This document shows positions 33,636 to 43,338 of a stretch of DNA of 64,000 nucleotides, piece after piece (positions within the stretch are counted from its first letter, which is position 1; each line of letters starts with the position of its first letter). The DNA is taken from NCBI GenBank assembly GCA_965200005.1, contig OZ241331.1, positions 2,976,001-3,040,000 of the forward strand, written 5' to 3'. A model generated the notes under the pieces. The model searched no databases and had not been told where the DNA came from. It was given only the letters and a program-made list of their open reading frames with translations. This stretch comes from Aldehydirespirator sp965200005. GTDB taxonomy: Bacteria; Actinomycetota; Acidimicrobiia; Acidimicrobiales; Aldehydirespiratoraceae. The translations under genes were made by a program, and so were the position numbers.

Positions 33636-36600
33636 GAGCGGGTCCTGAGTGGATGCAGGTTGAGAAGCCGCTACTGGATCATCTCGAAGAACTTGGTTGG
33701 GAGACGTTGCTCTGGGAAGAGCGAACGGTGGATCGCCAGGTCGACAGGTCATCCAACCGCGACGTGCTGCTTGAAGCACGACTGTGCGCGGCAATGCGCG
33801 GGATCAATCCTGGTCCTGATGGTCAGCCATGGCTTGACGACACGCGGCTGCGTTCGGCAGTTTCGCAGCTGCGTTCAATGCGGGCAGGAACCAAGCTTCT
33901 TGAAGCCAACCGAGAGTCCACTCGACTTCTCCATTCGGGCACGACCGTGGCCGGTCACTCCGACTGGCATCAGGGTCGCGATCAGGCCATCAACTACATC
34001 GACTGGGACAACCCGGAGGTCAACGACTTCCTTGCGGTGTCGCAGTTCGTCGTCGCAACACCAGGCCAAGGCTCCGACATCCGACCCGATGTGGTGCTAT
34101 TCGTCAATGGCATTCCATTAGTTGTCATTGAAGCCAAGGCACCTGGATCTCACGGTGGAATCGTCGAAGCCGTTGAGCAACTGCGTCGCTACTCCAACCA
34201 ACGCGACACAGGCATCGACGAAGGGGCTGAACGGCTCTTCTGGACTAACCAGTTCACGGTTGCCACAACCGGTGGACGTGCGGAGGCAGCGACCTTCACC
34301 GCGATGCCCGAGCACTACATGGCTTGGAAGGACACGTCCCCTGCAGGGCAGACCCAGCTACGAGCATCCCGAGGAGACACGACGAGGCCATCAACCCAGC
34401 AGGAGTTACTCACAGCCGGGATGCTCGCGCCTCAGCGTCTGCTTGACATTGTACGGCACTTCTGCGTGTTTGTTCACCGCAGTGGTAGTCGTCCGGTCAA
34501 GGTCGTCTGCCGCTACCAGCAGTACCGAGCGGTTCACAAGGCGCTGCGTCGACTGATTGAGGGGGACACCCGCGCGATGGACGGTCATGTCGACCGTCGC
34601 GGTGGCATCATCTGGCACACCCAAGGGTCGGGGAAGAGCCTCACGATGGTGTTTCTGATCCGTGCCATGCGAAGTCATCCCGACCTGCGGCGCTTCAAAA
34701 TCGTGCTCGTCACCGACCGCATCGACCTTGAGTCACAGCTCCAGGAGACAGCAAAGCTCACTGGGGAGACTCTCACGGTTGCTCGCAGCTCCGCCGAAGT
34801 GCAGCAAGTGCTCAGACGGCCCGGCTCCGGTCTGGTCATGACCATGATCCAGAAGTACCTCGGTGCTGGCGCTAGCGGCGACGTCGGACTCGATGACACA
34901 GGAAGCTTTGAGACACTCAATGACTCGGGCGAGATCCTCGTGCTCGTCGATGAAGCACACCGCTCTCACGCGTCGATCTTGCACGCCAATTTGATGAATG
35001 CCCTGCCCAACGCTGCCCGGATCGGCTTCACCGGCACACCGATCATCATGGGTCAACGCAAGCAAACCAATGAAGTCTTCGGCAGATACATCGACCGGTA
35101 CACGTTGCGTCAGTCTGAAGCAGACGGCTCAACCGTGCCTATCTACTACGAGGGTCGCGTCACCGAGACCAGAGTCAAGCAGGCATCGCGGATGGACGAC
35201 ATCTTCCTGCACTGGTTCCAGGGTTTGAGTGAGCCACAGCGTCTGGAACTTCACAAGCGTCACGTGACAGCAACTGACATTCTCGCCTCACCCGAGGTCA
35301 TCAAGGCGAAGGCCCATGACATGCTCCGCCACTACGTGTCCACGGTGATGCCTGAAGGATTTAAGGGCATGATTGTTGCTAGCAGTAGGCAAGCCTGCTT
35401 GACATATCACAAAGCACTCGTTTCAGCGCAGAGAAGTCTCATTCAGGAACTCGAGAAGCGGACTTCTGCCACGAACGACCCGGATGACCTGTTCGAATCC
35501 GATTTCGACATCGGCAAAGAAGACGCATGGATGGACGAGGCCACGACACGTTTCAAGTTGATTCGCCAACTGGACTTCACACCAGTAATCTCAGCAAGTC
35601 ACAACGACCCCTCGGAGTTCACCAAGTGGACTAGCAAGGCCGCTCAGCAAGCTCGAATTGACTACTTTCAGCGTCCACTCGGCGTTGCGAGTGACTCACG
35701 CAGCCCGTTGGCGCTACTAATAGTGCAGTCGATGCTGCTGACAGGCTTCGATGCTCCCCGAGCCCAGGTCATCTACCTGGATCGCATGATTCAGGAAGCC
35801 GAACTGCTCCAAGCGGTAGCCCGAGTCAATCGCACTGCACCAGACAAGTCTTGTGGAATCGTTGTCGACTACTACGGAGTCTCTACTCAGCTCACGAAAG
35901 CCCTAGCCGCTTACACCGCCGATGATGGACGCATTGACTCCGACGCTAAAGATGCCCTGAGACCCTTGACCGAAGAGATCGACAAACTTGACCCACGTCG
36001 AGAGCGAGTACGTCAAGTGTTCGTTCGAGAGGGTCTCGAGCCCGCCAACGACGAGCCCACGATTGAGGCGTGTCTTGTTGTCCTTGCTGATGTCGCGACA
36101 CGTGCGAATTTTGATCTAGTGCTTCGTGAGTTTCTCGACACATTTGACACTGTGTTGCCACGTCCCGAGGCATTGCCCTTTGCGAAGGATGTAACTCTCT
36201 TTGGCGAGATACAGATCCGTTGTCGGCGTCGTTACCGGGATACACCTGATGGAGGGTTCGACCCTTATAAGTACAAGGAGAAGGTTCGCGCGTTGCTCAA
36301 TCGGCACATCACGACGCTTGACCTCAGCACCAAGATCGAACCAGTTCGCATTACCGACTCTGATTACACAAGATTGCTCGCCGGGCTCGCTAACGACAGA
36401 GCCAGAGCTTCAGAGATGGAACACGCCATGCGCCATCACATTCGAGAACGCATCGACGATGACCCAATTTACTACAAGAGGCTGTCAGAGCGAATTGACG
36501 AGATCCTGGGCAGGCTTAAGGATCATTGGGAGCAGCTCGTCATTGAGTTCACAGACTTGCTCCCTCAGGTCGCTTCCAAGCGCGCCGATAGCGAAGGTAC

Positions 36601-36895
36601 GGGACTCGATCCACACAGCGAATTGCCCTTTCATGATCTATTGGCTCAGGCAGTTGCGACCTCTGCTCCCGATGCCGCATCCCGCACTATCACACTTACT
36701 CGTGAGCTCATCGACAAGGTGCGCCTCAAAGCAGACACTGTTGGCTTCTGGGACAACACCACCAAGCAAGATGATCTGCGCAAGACCATTAAGCGGCAAC
36801 TCGATGACAGCGATCTCTTCGCTTATGAGCACCTCAACGAGCTTGCAATTCGACTACGGGATCTAGCAAGGGTCAAGCGGGATCAGTTGCCGTGA
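33632..36895 (+). CDS. hsdR: Type I restriction endonuclease subunit HsdR
   Basis: A 1087-aa motor-nuclease. The N-terminal PD-(D/E)xK nuclease is RPDVVLFVNGIPLVVIEAKAP (about 150-170). The translocase has Walker A HTQGSGKSLTM (about 330), ILVLVDEAHRSHAS (motif II DEAH), GFTGTPI (motif III) and the later VARVNRTAPDKSCG region (motif VI). The C-terminal 280 residues are helical and charged, as in HsdR proteins that dock on the methylase. Full length with no frameshift. It overlaps hsdS and the metallopeptidase gene by 4 nt each. Cutting would depend on HsdM/HsdS, so hsdM frame state matters for self-protection. Confidence 0.95.
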   Translation: MRAGPEWMQVEKPLLDHLEELGWETLLWEERTVDRQVDRSSNRDVLLEARLCAAMRGINPGPDGQPWLDDTRLRSAVSQLRSMRAGTKLLEANRESTRLLHSGTTVAGHSDWHQGRDQAINYIDWDNPEVNDFLAVSQFVVATPGQGSDIRPDVVLFVNGIPLVVIEAKAPGSHGGIVEAVEQLRRYSNQRDTGIDEGAERLFWTNQFTVATTGGRAEAATFTAMPEHYMAWKDTSPAGQTQLRASRGDTTRPSTQQELLTAGMLAPQRLLDIVRHFCVFVHRSGSRPVKVVCRYQQYRAVHKALRRLIEGDTRAMDGHVDRRGGIIWHTQGSGKSLTMVFLIRAMRSHPDLRRFKIVLVTDRIDLESQLQETAKLTGETLTVARSSAEVQQVLRRPGSGLVMTMIQKYLGAGASGDVGLDDTGSFETLNDSGEILVLVDEAHRSHASILHANLMNALPNAARIGFTGTPIIMGQRKQTNEVFGRYIDRYTLRQSEADGSTVPIYYEGRVTETRVKQASRMDDIFLHWFQGLSEPQRLELHKRHVTATDILASPEVIKAKAHDMLRHYVSTVMPEGFKGMIVASSRQACLTYHKALVSAQRSLIQELEKRTSATNDPDDLFESDFDIGKEDAWMDEATTRFKLIRQLDFTPVISASHNDPSEFTKWTSKAAQQARIDYFQRPLGVASDSRSPLALLIVQSMLLTGFDAPRAQVIYLDRMIQEAELLQAVARVNRTAPDKSCGIVVDYYGVSTQLTKALAAYTADDGRIDSDAKDALRPLTEEIDKLDPRRERVRQVFVREGLEPANDEPTIEACLVVLADVATRANFDLVLREFLDTFDTVLPRPEALPFAKDVTLFGEIQIRCRRRYRDTPDGGFDPYKYKEKVRALLNRHITTLDLSTKIEPVRITDSDYTRLLAGLANDRARASEMEHAMRHHIRERIDDDPIYYKRLSERIDEILGRLKDHWEQLVIEFTDLLPQVASKRADSEGTGLDPHSELPFHDLLAQAVATSAPDAASRTITLTRELIDKVRLKADTVGFWDNTTKQDDLRKTIKRQLDDSDLFAYEHLNELAIRLRDLARVKRDQLP

Positions 36896-37656
36896 CTACG
36901 GTGGTTACCGAGACGCCAACAGTCGCACTCAAGAAGTTGAAGTCGCTCAACGTTGACGGTCTTGAACTCGCTGTGATTGAGTCGAATCGCCGCAAAGCAC
37001 TTGAGGTCATCGTTGAACGAGATGCCTCGCTAACTCTGAGGACCCCAGTGGATGCGAGCGTGGAACGGGCTATGCGATTCGTACGCGCTAAACGCGATTG
37101 GATTCACCGCAAGCTCCACGACAAACACGCGCTCGGCAGCGTTCTGGTTCCTAAACAGTTCGTCGAAGGAGAAGGCTTCGCTTATCTCGGGCGCAGCTAC
37201 CGGCTCAGCCTCACAGCCGACGCCGGTAATCGGGTGCAACTCGTGCGGGGAAGGCTCCGCATGCCCGCCACTCTTATATCCAACGGTCCGATGTTGATGC
37301 GCCGTTGGTACACGGTCACGGGACATCGATGGCTCAAGCGGCGTGTCCGTCCGTGGGCGTCCCGGGCCGGACACCCCGATGTGTCAGTTCAGGTACTTGA
37401 TCTTGGGTACCGGTGGGGCTCGGCGCGGCCCACACAACGACCCCCACGCATCAACATTCACTGGGCGACGCTCCAGTTACCCCCCACCCTGATCGACTAT
37501 GTGATCGTTCACGAACTAGCGCACTTGCGCGAGGCGAACCACACCGAACAGTTCTGGCGGATTGTGCGGCGGCTGATGCCCGACTACGAACGACACAAAG
37601 CCGATCTAGCCAAGTCGGGCCCCTCAATCTGGCTAGGCGCTGTCGCCCACGATTAG
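36892..37656 (+). CDS. YgjP-like (DUF45) metallopeptidase-type protein
   Basis: A 254-aa protein with the zinc motif YVIVHELAHLREANHTEQFW, HExxH followed by a third His. The N-terminal part includes LKSLNVDGLELAVIES and VEGEGFAYLGRSYRLSL, the beta-rich region of the YgjP/SprT-related group. The GTG start overlaps hsdR by 4 nt (GTGA), making it the last gene of the restriction operon. Members are commonly found near type I systems, but the role is not established to my knowledge. A protease that controls HsdR, like ClpXP alleviation in enterobacteria, is only a guess. Confidence 0.88.
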   Translation: MTTVVTETPTVALKKLKSLNVDGLELAVIESNRRKALEVIVERDASLTLRTPVDASVERAMRFVRAKRDWIHRKLHDKHALGSVLVPKQFVEGEGFAYLGRSYRLSLTADAGNRVQLVRGRLRMPATLISNGPMLMRRWYTVTGHRWLKRRVRPWASRAGHPDVSVQVLDLGYRWGSARPTQRPPRINIHWATLQLPPTLIDYVIVHELAHLREANHTEQFWRIVRRLMPDYERHKADLAKSGPSIWLGAVAHD

Positions 37657-37699
37657 TGCCAAAGCGGACATCCGTAGACACAAGACTGGGCAGGGACAC

Positions 37700-38717
37700 C
37701 TATGAGGCTTGGCCTGCTTGGTCTGGGGTTATGTGGTTGGCTTGATTGAGCCAGGAGATGAGATCTCTAAGTGAGTCTTGGATGGGGCGGAGTTTGATCC
37801 CGGTGTCGGACTCGGTGAATGAGTTGTCGCCTGCGCAGCTTTCAAACATGTACTGCACGGCTTCGGATGTGAGTACTAAATCCCTGCCAAAGCGCCTTGT
37901 TAGGTCACCTGCTTTGCCCCACAACCAGAACACTGCCTTGGGGATTGACACCGACTTCAACTCGCGCCCGGTCACGTCACATAACACGTCGTAAAGTTCA
38001 CTGCTTGTGAGGTAATGGCCGAACATCACATAGCGTTTAGGGCCACGACCTGGTTTCATTGCCACCGAAACAACGGCTGCAATGTCACGGACATCAATGA
38101 TTGACAGCGTGTACGAATCCGAGACAGGAAACGGCTTGGTCAACCAGAGTTTCGCTGGTTCAATCTGGGTCGATTCACCCCAATCATCAGGCCCGACAAC
38201 CATCCCGGGATAGATCGTCACAACCGGCTTGTTCGCTGCCTGGTAGCGCCGAGCCACCCGTTCACATTGAGCCTTGCAGCTCCCGTACGCCGACTTTGCG
38301 TTACCAACGGGATGATCACCGGTCACAGGATCGGTCTTGAAAGGAAACAGTGCAGCCGCAGTTGACATATGCACTACAGGGATCACAACCAGCGTCAACA
38401 GCCGCTCCAAGGACGTTTAGCGCACCCGCAAGATTGTTTGCGGTGATCTCCTCGGAAACACTCGGATCAATCCCAACCACCGCAGCAGTGTGAACAACCG
38501 CGTCACAACCCTTAACGGCCGCTTCAACTGCAGCCGCGTCGGTCATGTCACCTTCACATACCTCTAAAGCGTCCGTGTCGACACCGGTACGGGCTGTAAC
38601 CGAATCAAGTTTGGAAGGCGTGCGCACCAGAACCCGAATCTGGTGCCCACTGCCCTGCAAAGCTGCGCAGACGTGGGAGCCAATGAAGCCCGTCGCTCCA
38701 GTTACAAGTACACGCAT
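37700..38717 (-). pseudogene. NAD-dependent epimerase/dehydratase-family gene with one frameshift
   Basis: The N-terminal 116 or so residues, starting MRVLVTGATGFIGSHVCAAL, follow the extended-SDR fold through VVHTAAVVGIDPS. At about position 38378 one inserted base shifts the frame: GCDP would continue as VVHMSTAAALFPFKTD, which lies in another frame reading to 37700. That second part carries the rest of a 310-aa protein, with SAYGSCKAQCERVARR holding YxxxK. A sequencing slip cannot be excluded, but no homopolymer lies there. It is convergent with the metallopeptidase gene. The substrate is unknown; similar proteins act on sugar-nucleotides or 3-beta-hydroxysteroid-like compounds. Confidence 0.8.
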
Positions 38718-38752
38718 TTGGATCAGTCTCCCGGTGCGGCTTACGATTTCAA

Positions 38753-39652
38753 CTACCCGGAAGTCAGCGCACTCGTATCTAGCAGACCTGTAAATCCGCT
38801 GGCGGCAGTCCCAGGGTCTTTAGCCTCAATCTTGCGGTGCCGAGTTGCAATTTGCTCATCGAATTCTTCATCTGTAAACAGCCAGAACCTGTTCGTGACG
38901 ATGGCATCAAGCACCATCTCAGCTACCACGTCGGGATTGAGGCCGGAACGGAAGCGATCACGCATCGCTTGACGGATGAGCTCTGCCTCTTCAGTGTCTC
39001 GACCTAAGCCCAAGATGCTCGTCTCGACATCGTCCATGTAATGCTCAGGACGGTTGCGTTCAGACTCCAAGATATTTGTCGCCACGACACCGGGACACAG
39101 ACATGTCACACCAACGCCTGTCTCACTAACAATCATCTCATCACGCAACGTTTCACTCAAAGCAACAACCCCATGCTTAGAGACGGTGTATGGCCCAGTA
39201 CTCGGTGCCGTTAGGTGACCCAGAATCGAAGCAGTGTTTACGACATGACCTCGGCCACGCTTAACCATCTCGGGAACGAATGTCCTAAGGCCGTGAATCA
39301 CTCCCCAAAGATTCACACCGAGACACCACTCCCACGACTTCAAAGACAACTCGATCACTGAACCTGAAGCAACGACACCAGCATTGTTGAACAACACATC
39401 CACAGAGCCATAGGCAGCGCGAGCGGCGTCCCGCAGTTCCTCAACCGACTGAGCTGACGACACATCACAAACCACTGCGATGGCATCTCCGCCATCCGCA
39501 CGTATCAGCCGCACGGTCTCACGCAGTGGCGGCTCCTCAATGTCTGCAGCAACAACACGCATCGATTCAGCCGCGAGCCGCCGGGCAACCGCTCGTCCCA
39601 TACCACTTGCCGCGCCTGTGACAACAGCAACGCCGCCCGCTAGATCCTTCAC
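38753..39652 (-). CDS. Short-chain dehydrogenase/reductase
   Basis: A 299-aa classical SDR. The cofactor loop is AVVTGAASGMGRAVARR, the NNAG strand is VLFNNAGVVASG, the catalytic Ser is in VNTASILGHLT and the Tyr/Lys motif is GPYTVSKHGVVAL. A C-terminal extension of about 60 residues carries FRSGLNPDVVAEMVLDAI. It lies 36 nt from the epimerase pseudogene and 38 nt from the F420-type gene, so these three may form a small catabolic or detoxification operon. The substrate is not evident. Confidence 0.9.
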   Translation of the reverse strand: MKDLAGGVAVVTGAASGMGRAVARRLAAESMRVVAADIEEPPLRETVRLIRADGGDAIAVVCDVSSAQSVEELRDAARAAYGSVDVLFNNAGVVASGSVIELSLKSWEWCLGVNLWGVIHGLRTFVPEMVKRGRGHVVNTASILGHLTAPSTGPYTVSKHGVVALSETLRDEMIVSETGVGVTCLCPGVVATNILESERNRPEHYMDDVETSILGLGRDTEEAELIRQAMRDRFRSGLNPDVVAEMVLDAIVTNRFWLFTDEEFDEQIATRHRKIEAKDPGTAASGFTGLLDTSALTSG

Positions 39653-39689
39653 TAAATCACCTCAAGATCTCAGATTGGGCCAACAACAG

Positions 39690-40559
39690 CTACCGGGGTG
39701 CTAGTGCAGCTAGAGCGTCGTAGTCGACGGCGCCGACGCCGTAACGGGGGTGCAATACCTGGATGCACACCTGAGTTGCGCCCGCTTCTGCGTGTTCTGC
39801 AAGGCGTGCCTCAATGTCGGCGACACTGCCCCAGGCCACCATCGCATCGACAAACCGGTCAGCGAGCCCATCAATCTCGTCGTCTGTGAATCCGAGACGC
39901 AACCAACACTGCCGGTAGCCCGGCGCTCGGGTGTAGAACTTCATGACCTTTGCACCTGTGCGACGGGCCAGACTTTCATCATCGGTGAGCATGACCTTCT
40001 GCTCAACACATAGCTCTGGCCCCTCCCCCATCACCTCACGAGCGAAGGCAGTGTGGGCAGGCGGCGTGTTGTAGGGATGAGCACCCGCAGTCCGCTCTGC
40101 CGCAAGCTCAAGCATGCGCGGCCCCAGAGCAGCGAGCAGTACGTCAACGTCCTGTCGAGGTGCCACTGAGGTGTAGCGCGAAGCGTCCATCACGTCGAGA
40201 TACTGCCGCATGTAGGTAAGAGGCTTGGAGTAAGGGATTCCTCGAATCCGCGACACGATCACCGGGCTTGACACACCCAGACCGAGAGTGAAGCGGCCTC
40301 CGGTCTGTTCGGCAACCGTGTAGGCACCCTGCTTCATTGAACCGGCATGGCGGTTGTAAACGTTGGCGATGCCGGTTGCGAGGCGCAGAGTCGAGGTAAC
40401 CGCCCCGAGATGTGCGGCTTGGGCGAACGGGTCACGGCCGAAGGTTTCCCCTAGCCACAACTGTGAGTAGCCAAGTTGTTCAACTCTGGCCGCAAACTCT
40501 GCTAGCTCGGTGGCGTTCAGTCCCTCTGGAGCCGCCCAACATCCACGCTCAACCGTCAT
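39690..40559 (-). CDS. LLM-class (luciferase-like) F420-type oxidoreductase
   Basis: A 289-aa TIM-barrel protein of the bacterial luciferase superfamily. Features are EFAARVEQLGYSQLWLGETF, ATGIANVYNRHAGSMKQGAY and RFTLGLGVSSPVIVSRIRG. The AEHAEAGATQVCIQVL end is typical. Such enzymes in Actinobacteria usually use coenzyme F420, and this protein resembles that subgroup more than FMN-dependent ones. That assignment is from family pattern only. It is downstream of nothing obviously related to F420 synthesis in the window. Confidence 0.85.
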   Translation of the reverse strand: MTVERGCWAAPEGLNATELAEFAARVEQLGYSQLWLGETFGRDPFAQAAHLGAVTSTLRLATGIANVYNRHAGSMKQGAYTVAEQTGGRFTLGLGVSSPVIVSRIRGIPYSKPLTYMRQYLDVMDASRYTSVAPRQDVDVLLAALGPRMLELAAERTAGAHPYNTPPAHTAFAREVMGEGPELCVEQKVMLTDDESLARRTGAKVMKFYTRAPGYRQCWLRLGFTDDEIDGLADRFVDAMVAWGSVADIEARLAEHAEAGATQVCIQVLHPRYGVGAVDYDALAALAPR

Positions 40560-40610
40560 ATGCAGTTCCCCTTGATCTCGCGTCGCGCCGTACGGTACTC
40601 GCAGCGCAAC

Positions 40611-42077
40611 TCAGTACCGGTAACCGTCAGCCTTAAACGGCCCATCCACACCAACACCCAGATAGTCGGCTTGGTTGTCGGTGAGCTTTGTCAAACGGGC
40701 CCCAAGCGCTTCGAGATGCAACCTCGCTACCTCCTCATCGAGGTGCCGGGGCAGGGTCTCAACAAAGGTGCCCATGGTGTGGGCTCTCGCATGAAGATCC
40801 ATCTGAGCCAGCACCTGGTTAGTGAAGCTGCAAGACATCACAAAGCTCGGGTGTCCGGTTGCGTTGCCGAGGTTCAGCAGGCGGCCCTCGGAAAGCACCA
40901 GCACAGAATGCCCATCACCAAACACGTACTCATCAACTTGGGGCTTGATGTTGACCCTACGTACATCCGACATTCGGTTGAGAGCTGCCACATCAACCTC
41001 GTTGTCGAAGTGTCCAATGTTTCCGACGATGGCCTGGTGCTTCATGCGTGCCATATGTCCGGCGCTAATCACGCCTGCGTTTCCGGTTGCAGTTACGAAA
41101 ATGTCGGCACGGGATACCACGGACTCGAGGGTGTTCACCTCGTAGCCCTCCATCGCCGCCTGCAGGGCACAGATCGGGTCGATCTCGGTGATGATCACCC
41201 TCGCACCCTGTCCACGCAGCGCGGAGGCACAACCTTTACCTACATCGCCGTAACCACACACAACCGCGACCTTGCCGCCGATCATCACGTCGGTGGCCCG
41301 GTTGATGCCATCGATCAGGGAGTGGCGGCAGCCATAGTGATTGTCGAACTTCGACTTCGTGACCGAGTCATTCACGTTGATTGCTGGAAACAGCAGCTCA
41401 TCCCGCTCAAGCATCTGATGTAGCCGCATAACCCCGGTAGTTGTCTCTTCTGAGACACCACGGATCTGAGGCGCTATCCGGCCAAAGAACTCTGAGTCGC
41501 TCGCGGCGATCGTGGCGAGCCGATCCAGCACAACCGACCACTCTTCGGAGTCGTCCTCTGAGGCTTGGGGAACAGTTCCGGCTTGCTCGAATTCGAGCCC
41601 TTTGTGAATGAACAGGGTGGCGTCGCCACCATCATCGAGGATCAGGTTTGCCCCCGCGCCTGGCCCGCCTGGCCCGCCTGGCCAGCGGAAGATCTGTTCG
41701 GTTGCCCACCAGTACTCCTCAAGAGACTCACCCTTCCAGGCAAACACCGGGACACCCTGTGGTTCCTCGACAGTGCCACTCGCGCCGACAGCGACGGCGG
41801 CCGCAGCATGATCTTGGGTGGAGAATATGTTGCAGCTGGCCCAGCGAACCTGGGCGCCCAGTGCCACGAGCGTCTCGATCAACACTGCGGTCTGCACCGT
41901 CATGTGTAGCGATCCAGCTATGCGAGCGCCCGCTAGGGGCTGTTCGTCGAAATGCTTGGCGCGCAGGGCCATAAGGCCAGGCATCTCATGCTCGGCGAGG
42001 CGGATCTCGGCGCGCCCGAACGGCGCTAATGAGAGGTCAGCGACCTTGAAGTCACCACCACTAGCTGCTTGGGTCAT
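40611..42077 (-). CDS. ahcY: Adenosylhomocysteinase
   Basis: A 488-aa NAD-dependent enzyme that splits S-adenosylhomocysteine into adenosine and homocysteine. I choose ATG 42077 (MTQAASGGDFKVADLSLAPF); an upstream start at 42131 overlaps manA and adds 18 unlikely residues. It shows NVNDSVTKSKFDNHYGCRHS, the NAD fold AVVCGYGDVGKGCASALRG, MKHQAIVGNIGHFDNEVD and the C-terminal tail FKADGYRY. It is 11 nt after manA on the same strand, like the sahH neighbourhood of mycobacteria. It shares no riboswitch: the gap to manA is too short. Confidence 0.95.
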   Translation of the reverse strand: MTQAASGGDFKVADLSLAPFGRAEIRLAEHEMPGLMALRAKHFDEQPLAGARIAGSLHMTVQTAVLIETLVALGAQVRWASCNIFSTQDHAAAAVAVGASGTVEEPQGVPVFAWKGESLEEYWWATEQIFRWPGGPGGPGAGANLILDDGGDATLFIHKGLEFEQAGTVPQASEDDSEEWSVVLDRLATIAASDSEFFGRIAPQIRGVSEETTTGVMRLHQMLERDELLFPAINVNDSVTKSKFDNHYGCRHSLIDGINRATDVMIGGKVAVVCGYGDVGKGCASALRGQGARVIITEIDPICALQAAMEGYEVNTLESVVSRADIFVTATGNAGVISAGHMARMKHQAIVGNIGHFDNEVDVAALNRMSDVRRVNIKPQVDEYVFGDGHSVLVLSEGRLLNLGNATGHPSFVMSCSFTNQVLAQMDLHARAHTMGTFVETLPRHLDEEVARLHLEALGARLTKLTDNQADYLGVGVDGPFKADGYRY

Positions 42078-42088
42078 GGCACCGCAAG

Positions 42089-43312
42089 CTAGCGGCGCGC
42101 GCTTGTCGACCCTTCGGGAACACTCACACAAAACACGCTGGCGTTGCCCTTCAGTTGCGGGACTTGACCGCCAGCGAATACGAACGCCGAGTCGCCGCTG
42201 GTCATTGTCAGATCTTTAGCAGTGACGCTGCCGCTAGTACATAACAGAATTGTTGGGCCAACCTCAGCGCATAGCGTGCCTTCAACGTTGAGGTGTCGAA
42301 CCTCAAACTCCTCGACAGGCACTCGGTACTCACGCACTCCAGCAATCGCCGCGGGTCGCTGCGTCTGTTGTGGGCCCACAGAGGTGTCGACGACGTCAAC
42401 GAGAGTGTCAACGTCTGTGTGTTTGCTGGTGAGGCCGGCGCGAACCACATTGTCAGAGGTAGCCATCACCTCCACCGCCAAGCCGCGCACATAGGAGTGA
42501 AGCGTTCCAGGTGACACAAAGAGCGCCTCGCCCTCACGCAACACGACGTGGTTCATCAACAAGGCAACAAGGACGGCAGGGTCGTTAGGGAAGCGCTCCC
42601 CTAGCTCCACGATCCCCCGTTTAGTTGCTTGCCACTGCTCGGGCCCGGGAGCAGTCCTGCAACAGCGCACCACGGCAGCCACGAGTTCGCCGATGATGCG
42701 GGAGTCAAGGGATAGCAGCCAGCGCAGCAACTCACGCCAGCACCGGTCGCCACCGTTACTGGTTACTTCGTGAAGCCGTACCTGCAGTGGCTCAAGAAGT
42801 GGCGTGGCGATGGTAGCGAGCAACTGCTGTGTGCTCGCAGGCTCCCGCAACCCGCAGAACGCTTCGAAGCGTCCCAACGCTACCAGCATCTCAGGCTTCG
42901 CCCAGCGGTCTTTGAACATCCTCTGCGGTGCACTCACGTCCAGACCACAGCGTTCCTCACGCATGAATCCAGCCTCCGCGAGATGTGCGGGCGGATGAGC
43001 TTGCAGCGAGAGGGGCTCATCAGCGGCCAGCAACTTCACCAGAAACGGCAGTTGTCCGAACCGGGAGTGAACCCGAGCACCAAGCAACTCGGGGTGCTGC
43101 TCGATCAGTTCGTCGAGTGGTTTGTGTTCCTCGCCGACACTGGCCGGAGCAAGCGGATGTGCCCCAAACCACACTTCGGCTACTGGCTCACTGCTCGCAC
43201 CTACACCGCAAAGCTCCGGGATGAGGGTGCGGGAACCCCACGAGTAGTGGCGCACCGCGCCGTGCAGCCGCTCTATCTGAGTCGAGCTGTCTGCGATGCC
43301 GTCGAAACTCAC
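42089..43312 (-). CDS. manA: Mannose-6-phosphate isomerase, class I
   Basis: A 407-aa zinc cupin that interconverts fructose-6-phosphate and mannose-6-phosphate. Motifs are AVRHYSWGSRTLIPEL at the N-terminus, PFLVKLLAADEPLSLQAHPP (QAHP metal site), KPEMLVALGRFEAFCGL and VSPGTLHSYVRG. It provides mannose units for lipomannan/glycolipid and GDP-mannose synthesis with the PGM/PMM enzyme of this block. It lies between the SIS-domain protein and ahcY. Confidence 0.92.
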   Translation of the reverse strand: MSFDGIADSSTQIERLHGAVRHYSWGSRTLIPELCGVGASSEPVAEVWFGAHPLAPASVGEEHKPLDELIEQHPELLGARVHSRFGQLPFLVKLLAADEPLSLQAHPPAHLAEAGFMREERCGLDVSAPQRMFKDRWAKPEMLVALGRFEAFCGLREPASTQQLLATIATPLLEPLQVRLHEVTSNGGDRCWRELLRWLLSLDSRIIGELVAAVVRCCRTAPGPEQWQATKRGIVELGERFPNDPAVLVALLMNHVVLREGEALFVSPGTLHSYVRGLAVEVMATSDNVVRAGLTSKHTDVDTLVDVVDTSVGPQQTQRPAAIAGVREYRVPVEEFEVRHLNVEGTLCAEVGPTILLCTSGSVTAKDLTMTSGDSAFVFAGGQVPQLKGNASVFCVSVPEGSTSARR

Positions 43313-43338
43313 GGTCTCAGTGACTCTGATTCATGTAC

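Noticed and set aside
40560..42131. S-adenosylhomocysteine riboswitch upstream of ahcY
   Set aside because: The gap between manA and the chosen ahcY start is only 11 nt, too short for an SAH riboswitch.
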